DNA of 64,000 nucleotides. Origin: Hippopus hippopus (taxonomy: Eukaryota; Mollusca; Bivalvia; Cardiida; Cardiidae). Positions within the stretch are counted from its first letter, which is position 1. Each line of letters begins with the position of its first letter. The translations under genes were made by a program, and so were the position numbers. The notes below the pieces were generated by a model. It made no database searches, was not told where the DNA came from, and worked only from the letters and a program-made list of their open reading frames with translations. Location: contig OX328096.1 in assembly GCA_946811185.2 (NCBI GenBank), positions 24,059,881 through 24,123,880 on the forward strand. Reading direction: 5' to 3'. Below, piece after piece: positions 1-7,566 of the stretch.

Positions 1-262
1 ATATCAATGACAGCGAGAAGGTATTTAACACCACGATTAAACTTAGAAAATGCTTGCATGTCTACTAAATCCACAGCCCATATCCTATCTATACCGTTTA
101 CTCTAACTTTCCTTTTCTTAAAATTTCTTTTTACGGGTTTATGTAATTCTTCCGCTAAATTTTTTTTTTTACTCCCATTCCAAATTTCATCTTAGTTCCA
201 ATGAGTCTACTTACCAAACCTCTTTCCATTTTTTCTCTAATACTAGGATTGTAAATACCTTC
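1..262 (-). pseudogene. Retroviral-like integrase (rve) core, truncated by window edge and cut from its upstream part
   Basis: Read on the minus strand, the frame below the stop at 263-265 stays open to the window edge. It encodes the entry into an rve/DDE integrase core, with the stretch IWAVDLVDMQ followed by FSKFNRG and KYLLAVID. The D of VDLVDM is the expected first catalytic aspartate; the second aspartate and the glutamate lie beyond the window. In Polintons and adintoviruses this protein inserts the linear genome into host DNA. It continues the reading frame of the phospholipase-like segment, so the two were probably one protein before the TGA arose. No good start codon context is seen for this segment alone. 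Confidence 0.88.
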
Positions 263-535
263 TCACTCCGTTAACATATTCTTATCACACACTGCGTTTC
301 TTGTAGCAGTATCATTGTGTTGAAGATAGCAAACATCATGATTATAAGCGGCTTTATCAACACGGTTTATTGGTTTACTCCATTCCTTCGGTGTTAAATC
401 TGGATTGAGTCTTTTATTTAGTTTGGTACCTGGCCCCGTAAAGTTGTGCCCTGGTAGATGCATTTCAACAGGTAAATTATTTATAAATTTATTTAATATA
501 CTACTCCCGGTGGTTTTTTTTTTATAAACTGAGTT
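263..535 (-). pseudogene. Phospholipase A2-like domain (parvovirus-VP1 type) of the integrase locus
   Basis: The open minus-strand frame runs from 535 to a TGA at 263-265. It shows the calcium-loop signature HNFTGPGT, then, about 30 residues later, the catalytic helix DKAAYNHDVCY with its HD pair, and a downstream CDKNML segment. The combination matches the small PLA2-like domain seen in parvovirus capsids and in many adintovirus/Polinton proteins, where it is thought to act on membranes. An ATG at 463 lies inside the domain, so it is unlikely to be the true start. The frame differs by one base from the zinc-ribbon segment upstream and is closed by the in-frame TGA before the integrase core. 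Family assignment is from motifs only. Confidence 0.85.
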
Positions 536-648
536 TTAGTTATTCCACAAATAACACATTTCCCCTGCATCATATTTCTTCCATTTTTCGAAACAGAATA
601 TTTTATATTATTCGTATCAGTATGTTTTTTACATTTAACGCAATACAT
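493..648 (-). pseudogene. N-terminal zinc ribbon of the integrase/PLA2 locus
   Basis: Starting at the ATG at 648, the frame encodes about 50 residues with two CxxC knuckles, CVKC near residue 3 and CVIC near residue 34, spaced as in a treble-clef or zinc-ribbon fold. It then enters a lysine-rich tract made by a run of ten A residues (plus-strand T run 514-523) and stops at 493-495. The next domain continues in another frame from the same run, so the gene is either frameshifted by a homopolymer length change or uses ribosomal slippage there. The start has an ATATATAAAATAAG leader like those of the other viral genes. Confidence 0.75.
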
Positions 649-687
649 CTTATTTTATATATAAAAAATAAAAGTATTTAAATAAAA
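649..687. promoter_or_regulatory. Divergent AT-only promoter between integrase locus and ATPase
   Basis: These 39 bases are almost all A and T and separate two divergent start codons. TATATAAAATAAG reads toward the minus-strand gene and TATTTAAATAAAA toward the plus-strand gene. The arrangement implies one shared control region. Confidence 0.6.
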
Positions 688-1470
688 ATGGATATTATAA
701 ACTTATCATGGAATGAAGTAGTATCAAAGAGATTTAATCACTCCCTTTTACCAAAAAGTATTAGGGGTTTAATTATAGGTAAATCAGGATGTGGTAAAAC
801 TACTTTATTGTTAAACCTTTTACTCAGACCAGATTGGCTTGACTACAACGATTTAAGTGTTTTTGGAAAAAGCCTTTTTCAACCAGAATACCGAATACTA
901 AAAAAGGCTTTTGAAGAGAAACTACCAAAAGAATATATCTTAAGGTTGTTTAACATACGTGATGAGATACAAGAAACAAACATTCCACCAACAGCTTTAG
1001 TTGAAGAATGGGTTAAAACGATTAAAAACAAATCGGATATAAATTGCAACTTCTTTGAAAATGCTAGTGATGTACCTGACCCGAGAGAGTTAAACTCAGG
1101 AAATAAAAATTTAATGATTTTCGATGATTTACTTTTAGAAAAGCAAAATAAATGTGAGTGTTACTACATTCGAGGAAGGCATAGTAATGTTGACTGCTTT
1201 TACCTCTCACAGAATTATTTTAGACTACCAAGACAAACTATTAGAGAAAACGCTAATTTTATTTGCCTTTTCCGACAAGACCTAAAAAACCTTAATCATA
1301 TTTATAGCGACCACATAGGTGAAGATATGTCTAAGGATGAGTTTAGAAAGTTTTGTCAAAAGGCATGGGAAAGACCACATGGTTTTGCTATCATTGACTT
1401 AACCAGTAAAAAACATGATGGAAAGTATAGAAACGGTTTTGACAACTTCTACATACCTAAGTCGGTATAA
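688..1470 (+). CDS. Genome-packaging ATPase (FtsK/HerA, A32-like)
   Basis: The 260-residue protein has a Walker A motif GKSGCGKT at residues 31-38 and a Walker B motif LMIFDDL at about 142-148. A YLSQNYF sensor-like strand follows at 172-178 and an arginine-rich segment at 180-197. This is the standard layout of the packaging ATPase of Polintons, adintoviruses and virophages, which pumps viral DNA into the preformed capsid. Length is normal for the family. The start directly follows an AAATAAAA leader and is the first ATG after the divergent promoter. The penton gene starts 21 bases after the stop, so the two probably belong to one late block. All key residues are present and the frame is intact. 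Confidence 0.95.
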   Translation: MDIINLSWNEVVSKRFNHSLLPKSIRGLIIGKSGCGKTTLLLNLLLRPDWLDYNDLSVFGKSLFQPEYRILKKAFEEKLPKEYILRLFNIRDEIQETNIPPTALVEEWVKTIKNKSDINCNFFENASDVPDPRELNSGNKNLMIFDDLLLEKQNKCECYYIRGRHSNVDCFYLSQNYFRLPRQTIRENANFICLFRQDLKNLNHIYSDHIGEDMSKDEFRKFCQKAWERPHGFAIIDLTSKKHDGKYRNGFDNFYIPKSV

Positions 1471-1491
1471 AAAATATTTAAATATTATAAA

Positions 1492-2265
1492 ATGGAAGAA
1501 CTTTTAGAACAAATTGTAAAAAATACGAGCAACAAAACATCATTTCAAATCATAGTAAGCGACAACAAAACACGTTTTAGAACAAGGTTTAATCCTCCAA
1601 TTCAACTGGAAAAGGATAAAGTATATGAAATAGCTCTGGTAAACCTTGAAACTTACTACTCTTTTCCAAACATTGATGAAACGAACAACACATTCGTTTA
1701 TTCTCCAGACAATGGCACCACATGGATTAAAATAAAAATACCTGAAGGAAGTTATGACCTCGTTGACATTAATGATACGATTCGTCAGGAAATGAGAAAA
1801 AATGGTCATTACGATAGAGTTAATGAAGAGTATCCTATTAACTTTTCTGCGAACACTAATACCCTAAAGTCTGTTCTTATTATTGATGATGGTTATCAAG
1901 TAGATTTTAATCAACCAGGTTCCATCGCTAAAGTATTAGGATTTACTCGAGCTAAATATTCACAAGGATTTCACGAGTCAGAGAATGTAGTGAACATTCT
2001 TAGCATAAATAGTTTGCTCGTTAACATAGATATTATTTCAGGAAGTTACGTTAATGGTTCAACAAAAAATACTATTTACTCTTTTTTCCCAGATGTTGCA
2101 CCTGGATATAAGATAATTGAGTCACCAGTTAATTTAGTATACTTACCAATAACGTTAGATGAAATACATAACCTAAATGTAAATATTACTGACCAAGATG
2201 GTAATTTACTAAATCTTAGAGGTGAAAATTTAACGATTAGGTTTCATATTAGAGAAGCGAGATGA
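1492..2265 (+). CDS. Minor capsid (penton-like) protein
   Basis: The 257-residue protein has the composition of a beta-rich capsid protein: alternating hydrophobic strands, few charged runs, and no signal peptide or membrane segment. The N-terminal stretch with IIVSDNKTRFRTRFNPPIQL, then YEIALVNLETYYSFPNI, is familiar from penton-like minor capsid proteins of cnidarian and molluscan adintovirus/Polinton elements. These are expected to form the five-fold vertices. Its place between the packaging ATPase and the pX-like gene supports a structural role. The start lies on TATTATAAAATG. Assignment rests on remembered family resemblance and position, not on a catalytic motif. Confidence 0.75.
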   Translation: MEELLEQIVKNTSNKTSFQIIVSDNKTRFRTRFNPPIQLEKDKVYEIALVNLETYYSFPNIDETNNTFVYSPDNGTTWIKIKIPEGSYDLVDINDTIRQEMRKNGHYDRVNEEYPINFSANTNTLKSVLIIDDGYQVDFNQPGSIAKVLGFTRAKYSQGFHESENVVNILSINSLLVNIDIISGSYVNGSTKNTIYSFFPDVAPGYKIIESPVNLVYLPITLDEIHNLNVNITDQDGNLLNLRGENLTIRFHIREAR

Positions 2266-2293
2266 GCTAAATAAAAAAATATTTGTATATAAA

Positions 2294-2878
2294 ATGACGA
2301 GTTACACTAATGTTAAAGTAAATATATCTGAAGGACAAAAGCAAAAACTTCAACATGCTGTTAAAGCTAGTTGCCCAGTAAGTATTCGTTTAGGTCATGA
2401 AGATTTACAAGGTAATGATGTTTTAGCAATTACCAATTCACAAGCAAAGAAAATGGCTAAAGCCTATGAGGATGGTGTGGGTATAACTATTAAAATGACT
2501 GCAAAACAACTTAAATATAACATGAAAATAGAGGGAGGTTTTCTCGGAATGTTAGCTGGGTTGGCTGCTAGAGCTTTACCGATGCTTGCAAAAACCGTTT
2601 TACCAGCTTTAGGTGTTGGTGCTCTTTCTGGATTAGCTCAAACAGGTGTTCAAAAAGCTATGGGGTCAGGTCTTTACCTTAAAAAAGGAGGATGTGTTTG
2701 TCAAGTTGAAACTGATGGAAGTGGATTATACTTAAAACCATACAAAGGTAAAGGATTAGCTTCCGTTGGTGATGGGTTGTATTTAAAGCAAGGAGGAAAA
2801 ATGTATGATGGAAAAGGACTTTTACTTGGACCTAATAGTCCATTTGCTAATATCCCTATCCTAGGAGCTATATTGTAA
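2294..2878 (+). CDS. pX-like virion protein with hydrophobic segment and GLYLK repeats
   Basis: The 194-residue protein has three parts. Residues 1-78 form a soluble domain (VKVNISEGQKQKL and ITNSQAKKMAKAY). Residues 81-115 are a glycine/alanine-rich hydrophobic stretch starting GGFLGMLAGLAARALPMLAK. Residues 123-194 carry a degenerate repeat: SGLYLK, SGLYLKP, DGLYLK and KGLLLGP at about 125, 143, 160 and 174. The basic, glycine-rich hydrophobic segment resembles the C-terminal part of adenovirus core protein X/mu, which adintovirus annotations use as a comparison. A role in the virion core or in membrane disruption is inference. CVC at 134-136 is the only cysteine pair. The start is on TATATAAAATG. 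Confidence 0.55.
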   Translation: MTSYTNVKVNISEGQKQKLQHAVKASCPVSIRLGHEDLQGNDVLAITNSQAKKMAKAYEDGVGITIKMTAKQLKYNMKIEGGFLGMLAGLAARALPMLAKTVLPALGVGALSGLAQTGVQKAMGSGLYLKKGGCVCQVETDGSGLYLKPYKGKGLASVGDGLYLKQGGKMYDGKGLLLGPNSPFANIPILGAIL

Positions 2879-2907
2879 TATTTAAATATTATTTACAACA
2901 AATAAAA

Positions 2908-3285
2908 ATGGATATTCATAAATTTGGTATAAAACCTAATATTACTACCCAACATAAAACTATATTTTGGAAACCTCATTTACATGGAGTAAGATATCCT
3001 CCCTTAAAGCAAGATTCTCTAAAATGGAAAATATACTCACAAGTAACTATCAAGATTCCTCCTAATGATGGTATGAGAGTTCCGTTAGGATTTGGTTATA
3101 TAACTACACGAGGAGTTGTAGTGATATCTATTAGTAATAAATGGAAAGATAGTTTAACCATTTCTAATGGTATACATCTTGATAATGATGTTAATGATAT
3201 CTTAGTCTACATTTATAATTTCTCACAAAAACCAATCGAAATACCTGAGGGAGAGTTATTCTGCTATCTAAAATATTTGCCATAA
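2908..3285 (+). CDS. dUTPase-fold-like small protein, probably not a normal dUTPase
   Basis: The 125-residue protein has the outline of a trimeric dUTPase subunit. Residues near 50-65 (TIKIPPNDGMRVPLGFGY) resemble the strand entering motif II. The C-terminal stretch NGIHLDNDVNDILVYIYN, followed by PIEIPEGELFCYL, lines up with the motif III to motif IV region (G-x-D-x-D then N-x-S then G-x-x-F). The RSG of motif II and the glycine-rich C-terminal motif V are not seen, so catalysis is doubtful. It may be a capsid or decoration protein built on this fold, or a diverged nucleotide enzyme. It sits between structural genes. The fold call is motif-level inference. Confidence 0.45.
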   Translation: MDIHKFGIKPNITTQHKTIFWKPHLHGVRYPPLKQDSLKWKIYSQVTIKIPPNDGMRVPLGFGYITTRGVVVISISNKWKDSLTISNGIHLDNDVNDILVYIYNFSQKPIEIPEGELFCYLKYLP

Positions 3286-3307
3286 AAAAAATTATTATAT
3301 TAATAAA

Positions 3308-3994
3308 ATGGCAGATACAAATCAGGAACACCCTAATAAATTATATCCCCCACTACCCAAAGAACGGGTTACCCCTAACGCCCCACCTAATGAAGATATT
3401 GAAATGGAAACAATGGATAATGGCCATTCTTATAGACTTAAAAAAATATCTGAGGTTTTAGATTTTCTCAAAAAGGAAATAACTGAAAGGGAAAGATTGA
3501 ATAAGAAATATAGTAGGATGGCTAAAGTAGTTGATAATGTTGAAGGTGGATTGGTTGTTGTTTCATTAACGTTAGGTGGTGCAGGTGTTATTTTGCTTTC
3601 AACTGTTGCAGCGGCACCCGTTGCTGTAGGTTTGGAAGTTGCTGCTGGTGTAATCGGTCTTTCTTCATTGGTTAGTAAAATATTTGTTAGGAAAACTACT
3701 AATAAAGCTGAAAAACATTTGAAAATTCAAACTCTTGCTGCTGCTAAGCTTAATACTATAGCTAATCATGTATCAAAGGCTTTAATGGATAATCATATAT
3801 CTGATGATGAGTTTAAGTTGATAATGGATGAAATGAATAAATATGAAGAAATGAAGAGTGAAATAAGAACTAGCTTTAAGAAGAAGGTAACACTTGAAGA
3901 AAAGGAAAGTTTGATTGAGAAAGGGAGGGAAGAAGCGAGGGATTCCTTTCGGAGGCTCGTTGAGAAAAACCATGGTGGAAAGCTTCCCTTTTAA
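3308..3994 (+). CDS. Two-helix membrane protein conserved in related elements
   Basis: The 228-residue protein begins with a proline-rich tail (YPPLPKERVTPNAPP) and a coiled-coil-like segment at about 42-72 (LKKISEVLDFLKKEI). Two adjacent hydrophobic helices follow at about 80-102 and 103-125, separated by AAAP and rich in G, A and V. The C-terminal half is a long charged helix containing AKLNTIANHVSKALMDNHIS and a lysine/glutamate-rich tail. The hairpin suggests insertion in a membrane with both ends on the same side. Similar proteins recur in cnidarian and molluscan Polinton-like elements without known function. The stop is followed by a long gap that ends this transcription block at a strong hairpin. 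Confidence 0.7.
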   Translation: MADTNQEHPNKLYPPLPKERVTPNAPPNEDIEMETMDNGHSYRLKKISEVLDFLKKEITERERLNKKYSRMAKVVDNVEGGLVVVSLTLGGAGVILLSTVAAAPVAVGLEVAAGVIGLSSLVSKIFVRKTTNKAEKHLKIQTLAAAKLNTIANHVSKALMDNHISDDEFKLIMDEMNKYEEMKSEIRTSFKKKVTLEEKESLIEKGREEARDSFRRLVEKNHGGKLPF

Positions 3995-4057
3995 ATTACC
4001 TAAGTTAAATTTTAGGTGTAGGTGTCAATGTGAAATAGGGGATAATGATGATGAATA

Positions 4058-4092
4058 AATATATAAGAGCATTATATATGCTCTTATATATT
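4058..4092. terminator. Perfect 15-bp hairpin between structural genes
   Basis: Arms 4058-4072 and 4078-4092 are exact reverse complements around a five-base TATAT loop. It is in the only sizeable gap of the plus-strand block (3995-4150). A role in ending upstream transcripts or processing RNA is inference; a recombination or replication role is also possible. Confidence 0.6.
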
Positions 4093-4150
4093 AAAACTGT
4101 TACAAAAACTATGATAAAACTACGTTAAAAAAATATGTTGCTAATTAAAA

Positions 4151-5068
4151 ATGTCATTTCTAAAAATAACTGACCCTGCAAAAAGAGACTTAATTGTAAA
4201 AGAGTATCTCGAAACGAGAAAGAAGATTCGGGATAATCTACTAGCAGAGAGAACAGGAGAACAACAACTTCAAACCGATTTGTCAAAGTTTTTTAAACCT
4301 ATAACGGAAACGCAAAAAGCTACAACAAAGGAGATTACAGAAGGACTTAAACCTATTAAAGAAGGTGTACAAAAATTGCCAGAAGCTATTACTTTTCCAG
4401 CATTTCCATCTATCACAGCTTATGAAAAATCAGAAGAAATGACAGATGAAGAATTTAATGAGTTAATACGGCTTTTTGAAGAATCAGAACAAAAGGAAGA
4501 AACCATTCCATCTTTTATTGGACCAATTGCGGAGAAGTACCTAAGAAAGTTTACTACTAAGTCTGAAGCTGATAGAACGTATGGGTTATATGACAAAAAT
4601 AATATATTTTATATTGGCAACACACCAGTTAGAATTTCAGAGGATAATATTATAGTTGGTGATAAGTTTTATGATGGTACCCCTGGTTTATGGGAATTAA
4701 TCGTGTCTAAAATACCAGACGAAAATATTTATAATGATGAGGATTTTAAAGATTACAAGGAGATAATGATAAACAGCAATACCCTCTATCGTAATAATGA
4801 CCCAAAATCTAAATCTCCAAAAAGTGGTAAATCATATAAATGGAAAAACATTCTTTCCGACTTTTGGAATGATATGAGATTATCCGGAAAAGGAATTGTT
4901 ATCCCATCTGACCCTAACGCATTAATAGAAAGACTAGACCTGTTGATGGCAAGTAAAGAAGCAGGTAATACAGGTGTAAGAAATGAGGTAGTAAGCATTT
5001 GTGATGAATTAAAAAGACAAGGTGTTTTAAATTCACACGCTTATAAAAATTTAATGTCTATACTATAA
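4151..5068 (+). CDS. Conserved Polinton/adintovirus protein of unknown function
   Basis: The 305-residue protein has a helical charged N-terminus (residues 1-80, with DLSKFFKPITETQKATTKEI), an acidic linker at about 90-115, and a compact C-terminal domain from about 120. The latter includes TYGLYDKNNIFYIGNTPV, VGDKFYDGTPGLWELIVSK and RNNDPKSKSPKSGKSYKWKN. This C-terminal pattern is familiar from uncharacterised proteins of animal adintovirus-like elements. No enzymatic motif was found: there is no ordered His, Asp, Cys set for adenain and no nucleotide-binding loop. Its stop is six bases before the next ATG, so the two are probably co-expressed and may work together in the virion. Confidence 0.65.
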   Translation: MSFLKITDPAKRDLIVKEYLETRKKIRDNLLAERTGEQQLQTDLSKFFKPITETQKATTKEITEGLKPIKEGVQKLPEAITFPAFPSITAYEKSEEMTDEEFNELIRLFEESEQKEETIPSFIGPIAEKYLRKFTTKSEADRTYGLYDKNNIFYIGNTPVRISEDNIIVGDKFYDGTPGLWELIVSKIPDENIYNDEDFKDYKEIMINSNTLYRNNDPKSKSPKSGKSYKWKNILSDFWNDMRLSGKGIVIPSDPNALIERLDLLMASKEAGNTGVRNEVVSICDELKRQGVLNSHAYKNLMSIL

Positions 5069-5073
5069 AAAAG

Positions 5074-5472
5074 ATGATAATCACTAAGAAACACGGATTT
5101 AAAAAAAGGTATTCATACGGTGGTGCCGGAATCTTTGATAGTATTGCTAACTTTTTAGCGAGGCTTTTTACTAGTAGTGCAGCTAAACAAATTGCGTCTT
5201 CTGCCCTTGATGTAGGAAAGAGTGTAGCTAAGGAAGGAGCAAAGAAAGCTTTAGAGGTTGGAAAAAGTGCAGCTGTAGAAGCAGGGAAAAAATTAGTTAC
5301 GAAAGCTTTAACACCAAAATCGAAGCAAATTTTACAAAAATATAACACAACACCAAAACCTAATGATACTCCTAAAACACAAAACATTAGCACATTAATA
5401 GATGGAAGTGCCATTGCTATTCAAGACTTAGTTAAAAGATTAAACAGTGGAGCGGGTATTAAAACAGTATGA
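5074..5472 (+). CDS. pVI-like small amphipathic virion protein
   Basis: The 132-residue protein starts with a basic tail (KKHGFKKRYSYGG), then GAGIFDSIANFLARLF, a short amphipathic helix. An alanine/lysine-rich helical repeat follows at about 38-92, in which VGKSVAKEGAKKALEVGKS is echoed by VGKSAAVEAGKK. The tail contains SAIAIQDLVKRL and a glycine before the end. A glycine followed by an amphipathic helix and a basic helical region is the layout of adenovirus protein VI, which breaks membranes and links capsid to core; that role here is analogy. The ATG at 5074 is taken because it follows ACTATAAAAAAG and leaves no room for a longer leader. Confidence 0.5.
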   Translation: MIITKKHGFKKRYSYGGAGIFDSIANFLARLFTSSAAKQIASSALDVGKSVAKEGAKKALEVGKSAAVEAGKKLVTKALTPKSKQILQKYNTTPKPNDTPKTQNISTLIDGSAIAIQDLVKRLNSGAGIKTV

Positions 5473-5476
5473 ATAA

Positions 5477-5509
5477 GTTAAGAAAATTATATTCATTATA
5501 TAAAAAAGA
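5477..5509 (+). promoter_or_regulatory. Upstream motif shared with the polymerase gene
   Basis: GTTAAGAAAATTATATT at 5477-5493 is followed by a TATATAAAAAAG leader. The identical 17-base motif recurs at 7832-7848, 11 to 12 bases before the TATAAAATG of the DNA polymerase gene, so it is probably a promoter element used by at least these two genes. Confidence 0.5.
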
Positions 5510-5866
5510 ATGTCTATATTAAATTTCAATCGTGTAGATTATAAAAAATACAATACTGCTACTATTGAAATAGTAGGCGCTTCTTTAAACATAGAAGATT
5601 GTGAAATCCTCGAAATTAATAAAACGAAATATGATTATAAAAAAGCTGTTGTGAAGTTATCTCCTGAAAAGGTAATCAAGATGAAAGAGATTGAGGAAAA
5701 GGTGAATGAATTTTTACGAGAGTGTGGTATACCTAAAATAACACTTGTATACGGGAATAGAGTTTATCCTAAAACTAGTCTGGATACTGCAAAAAGCATT
5801 AAACTTCGAGGTGTGTATATTAATGATAATAATAAGTCTTTTCCCCAGCTTTGGTTTGAAATTTAA
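5510..5866 (+). CDS. Small conserved unknown protein upstream of the major capsid gene
   Basis: The 118-residue protein is predicted as mixed alpha/beta with no signal peptide or membrane helix. Notable stretches are KKAVVKLSPEKVIKMKEIEE near the middle, EKVNEFLRECGIPKITLVYG, and the C-terminal LRGVYINDNNKSFPQLWFEI. The final strand-turn-strand with an aromatic end recalls small OB-fold-like or capsid accessory proteins, but no motif fixes the function. It has its own upstream element (5477-5509) and lies directly before the major capsid protein, suggesting a role in assembly or DNA binding. Function unknown. Confidence 0.6.
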   Translation: MSILNFNRVDYKKYNTATIEIVGASLNIEDCEILEINKTKYDYKKAVVKLSPEKVIKMKEIEEKVNEFLRECGIPKITLVYGNRVYPKTSLDTAKSIKLRGVYINDNNKSFPQLWFEI

Positions 5867-5919
5867 GTAACACAATTATAATTTTTATCTCATTTAAAAA
5901 TTATAATCACTATTATAAA

Positions 5920-7206
5920 ATGGACATTTTAAGAATCACCGAACCAATCTTAAAAGATGATAGTATTGTTGAGTATGAACACCATGAGTATGAACCAATC
6001 ACTGGTACCAATCTCAACAGCTCAGGAGTAGACATTAGGATTAACATTGAGACTCAAGATATTTTTACTCATCCTAGTGAAAGTTATTTACTTATTGTAG
6101 GCGAATTAGTAAGAAGTGATAATGGAGCAGTTTATGATGCTAACACTAATATTTCTTTAACAAACAATGGTCTCATGTATCTTTTTAAAAATATTAAGTA
6201 TCAACTTTCGGGTATGGAGATTGAATCTGTATTGAATCCTGGTCAGGCTACTACAATGCTTGGTTTGTTAAAATATCCGGATGATTTCTCTAAATCACAA
6301 GGGTTAAATCAATTGTGGTATAAAGATACAGCAGCTAACGCGGGTGCCGGAAACACTGGTTTTATTGTAAGAAGAAATTATATTATTAATGACCCTCTTC
6401 CAAGAGGTACCTTTAGCTTCAGAGTTCCATTAAAACATATATTTGGTTTTTGTGATGATTATGATAAGATATTGTATGGAATGAAGCAAACTCTCACATT
6501 AACGAGAAATGATGATAATGATGCAGTCTTTCGAGATGGTGTTGCTCCTGCTGATGGTAGAATTAATTTACTTAGAGTATCTTGGTTTATACCTCATGTG
6601 TTACCCGCAGATGAAGAGAAAATGCAACTTTATAAAATTATTGAGAAAAAAGAAAAAATACCGGTTGGATATAGAATGAGGCAGTGCGACTCTATTGCGG
6701 TTCCCGAGTCAACATCATTTACTTGGAGACTTGCTGTCAAATCATCACCTGAAGTGCCACGTTTTATCATTGTTGGTTTTCAAACTGGTAAAAGCGGTGA
6801 CCAACAACAAAATCCAGCCATATTTGACCATAGAAACGTTAAAAACATTTATGTTACGTTAAATTCTACTAGATATCCCGCTGTTGATTATAATCTCAGT
6901 TTTACCGCAAACCAATTTAGTAGAGTGTATGGGGACGCTTCTCTATTTAGGTCTAAGTTTTATAACATGAATGAAATGGTGTCAAACCCTAACATTACTC
7001 CCTCAGATTATAAAACCCTTTATCCTTTGTTTTTGTTTGATGTTTCCAAACAGAGTGAGAGATTGAAATACTCTGTCACTGATATCCAAATCAAAGCAAA
7101 TTTTACTGAAAATGTGCTTGCGAATACAGAGGCATATGCTGTTATTATTAGCGATAGGTTAATTAACTTCCAGTCTGATGGAAATAAAATGAGTGTAGTG
7201 TATTAA
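5920..7206 (+). CDS. Major capsid protein (double jelly-roll hexon-like)
   Basis: The 428-residue protein has the length and beta-rich composition of Polinton/adintovirus major capsid proteins, which form trimeric capsomers from two jelly-roll domains. Recognisable family stretches are YEPITGTNLNSSGVDIRINI near residue 24, YLFKNIKYQLSGMEIESV near residue 88, RGTFSFRVPLKHIFGFCDDY near residue 161, and the second-domain segment FIIVGFQTGKSGDQQQNP near residue 284. The frame is intact and the ATG sits on CACTATTATAAAATG. It lies between the small unknown gene and the SAP/NUMOD-like gene, in the structural block served by the packaging ATPase. Confidence 0.92.
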   Translation: MDILRITEPILKDDSIVEYEHHEYEPITGTNLNSSGVDIRINIETQDIFTHPSESYLLIVGELVRSDNGAVYDANTNISLTNNGLMYLFKNIKYQLSGMEIESVLNPGQATTMLGLLKYPDDFSKSQGLNQLWYKDTAANAGAGNTGFIVRRNYIINDPLPRGTFSFRVPLKHIFGFCDDYDKILYGMKQTLTLTRNDDNDAVFRDGVAPADGRINLLRVSWFIPHVLPADEEKMQLYKIIEKKEKIPVGYRMRQCDSIAVPESTSFTWRLAVKSSPEVPRFIIVGFQTGKSGDQQQNPAIFDHRNVKNIYVTLNSTRYPAVDYNLSFTANQFSRVYGDASLFRSKFYNMNEMVSNPNITPSDYKTLYPLFLFDVSKQSERLKYSVTDIQIKANFTENVLANTEAYAVIISDRLINFQSDGNKMSVVY

Positions 7207-7227
7207 GATTTTTTTCTGATATAAAAA

Positions 7228-7566
7228 ATGATAAAGGTTACAGATTTAAAAAAAATTCTTAAAGAAAATAATATAAATTTCTACTCATATTGGAGTAAAA
7301 AGCGTTTAGTTGAATTGGTGAAAGAACATAACTTACTACTAGAGGAAGAGCCTAAACCAGAAAAAAGCAAAGACCCTAAGTTTGATAGATTACGTACTAT
7401 TATGAAAAATCCTAAGAAAGTTAGTTTAGAGGATGTTGAAACTGGAGAAATAAAAACCTTTCCATCAATTTATAAGGCAGGTCAATTTATAGACCGCAGT
7501 CCACAAACGATTGAGAATTGGAATGGAAGGGTTTGGAAAGATAAATATAGGATTAACATCTATTAA
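7228..7566 (+). CDS. SAP-like plus NUMOD1-like DNA-binding protein
   Basis: Residues 3-35 (LKKILKENNINFYSYWSKKR and on to LVELVKEHNLL) have the two-helix pattern of a SAP/LEM-like domain that binds DNA. After a charged linker, residues 66-112 (ETGEIKTFPSIYKAGQFI and RSPQTIENW) match the helix-turn-helix repeat found beside homing endonucleases, known as NUMOD1: a polar turn, F-x-S-I-x-x-A, then a second helix and a KDKYRI strand. No nuclease domain is attached. A role as regulator or as genome-end or packaging adaptor is inference. Its end overlaps the convergent minus-strand gene by 14 bases. Confidence 0.65.
   Translation: MIKVTDLKKILKENNINFYSYWSKKRLVELVKEHNLLLEEEPKPEKSKDPKFDRLRTIMKNPKKVSLEDVETGEIKTFPSIYKAGQFIDRSPQTIENWNGRVWKDKYRINIY

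Noticed and set aside
7..195. Plus-strand open frame across the integrase region
   Set aside because: It is the shadow of the minus-strand integrase core, whose conserved IWAVDLVDMQ wording decides the strand.
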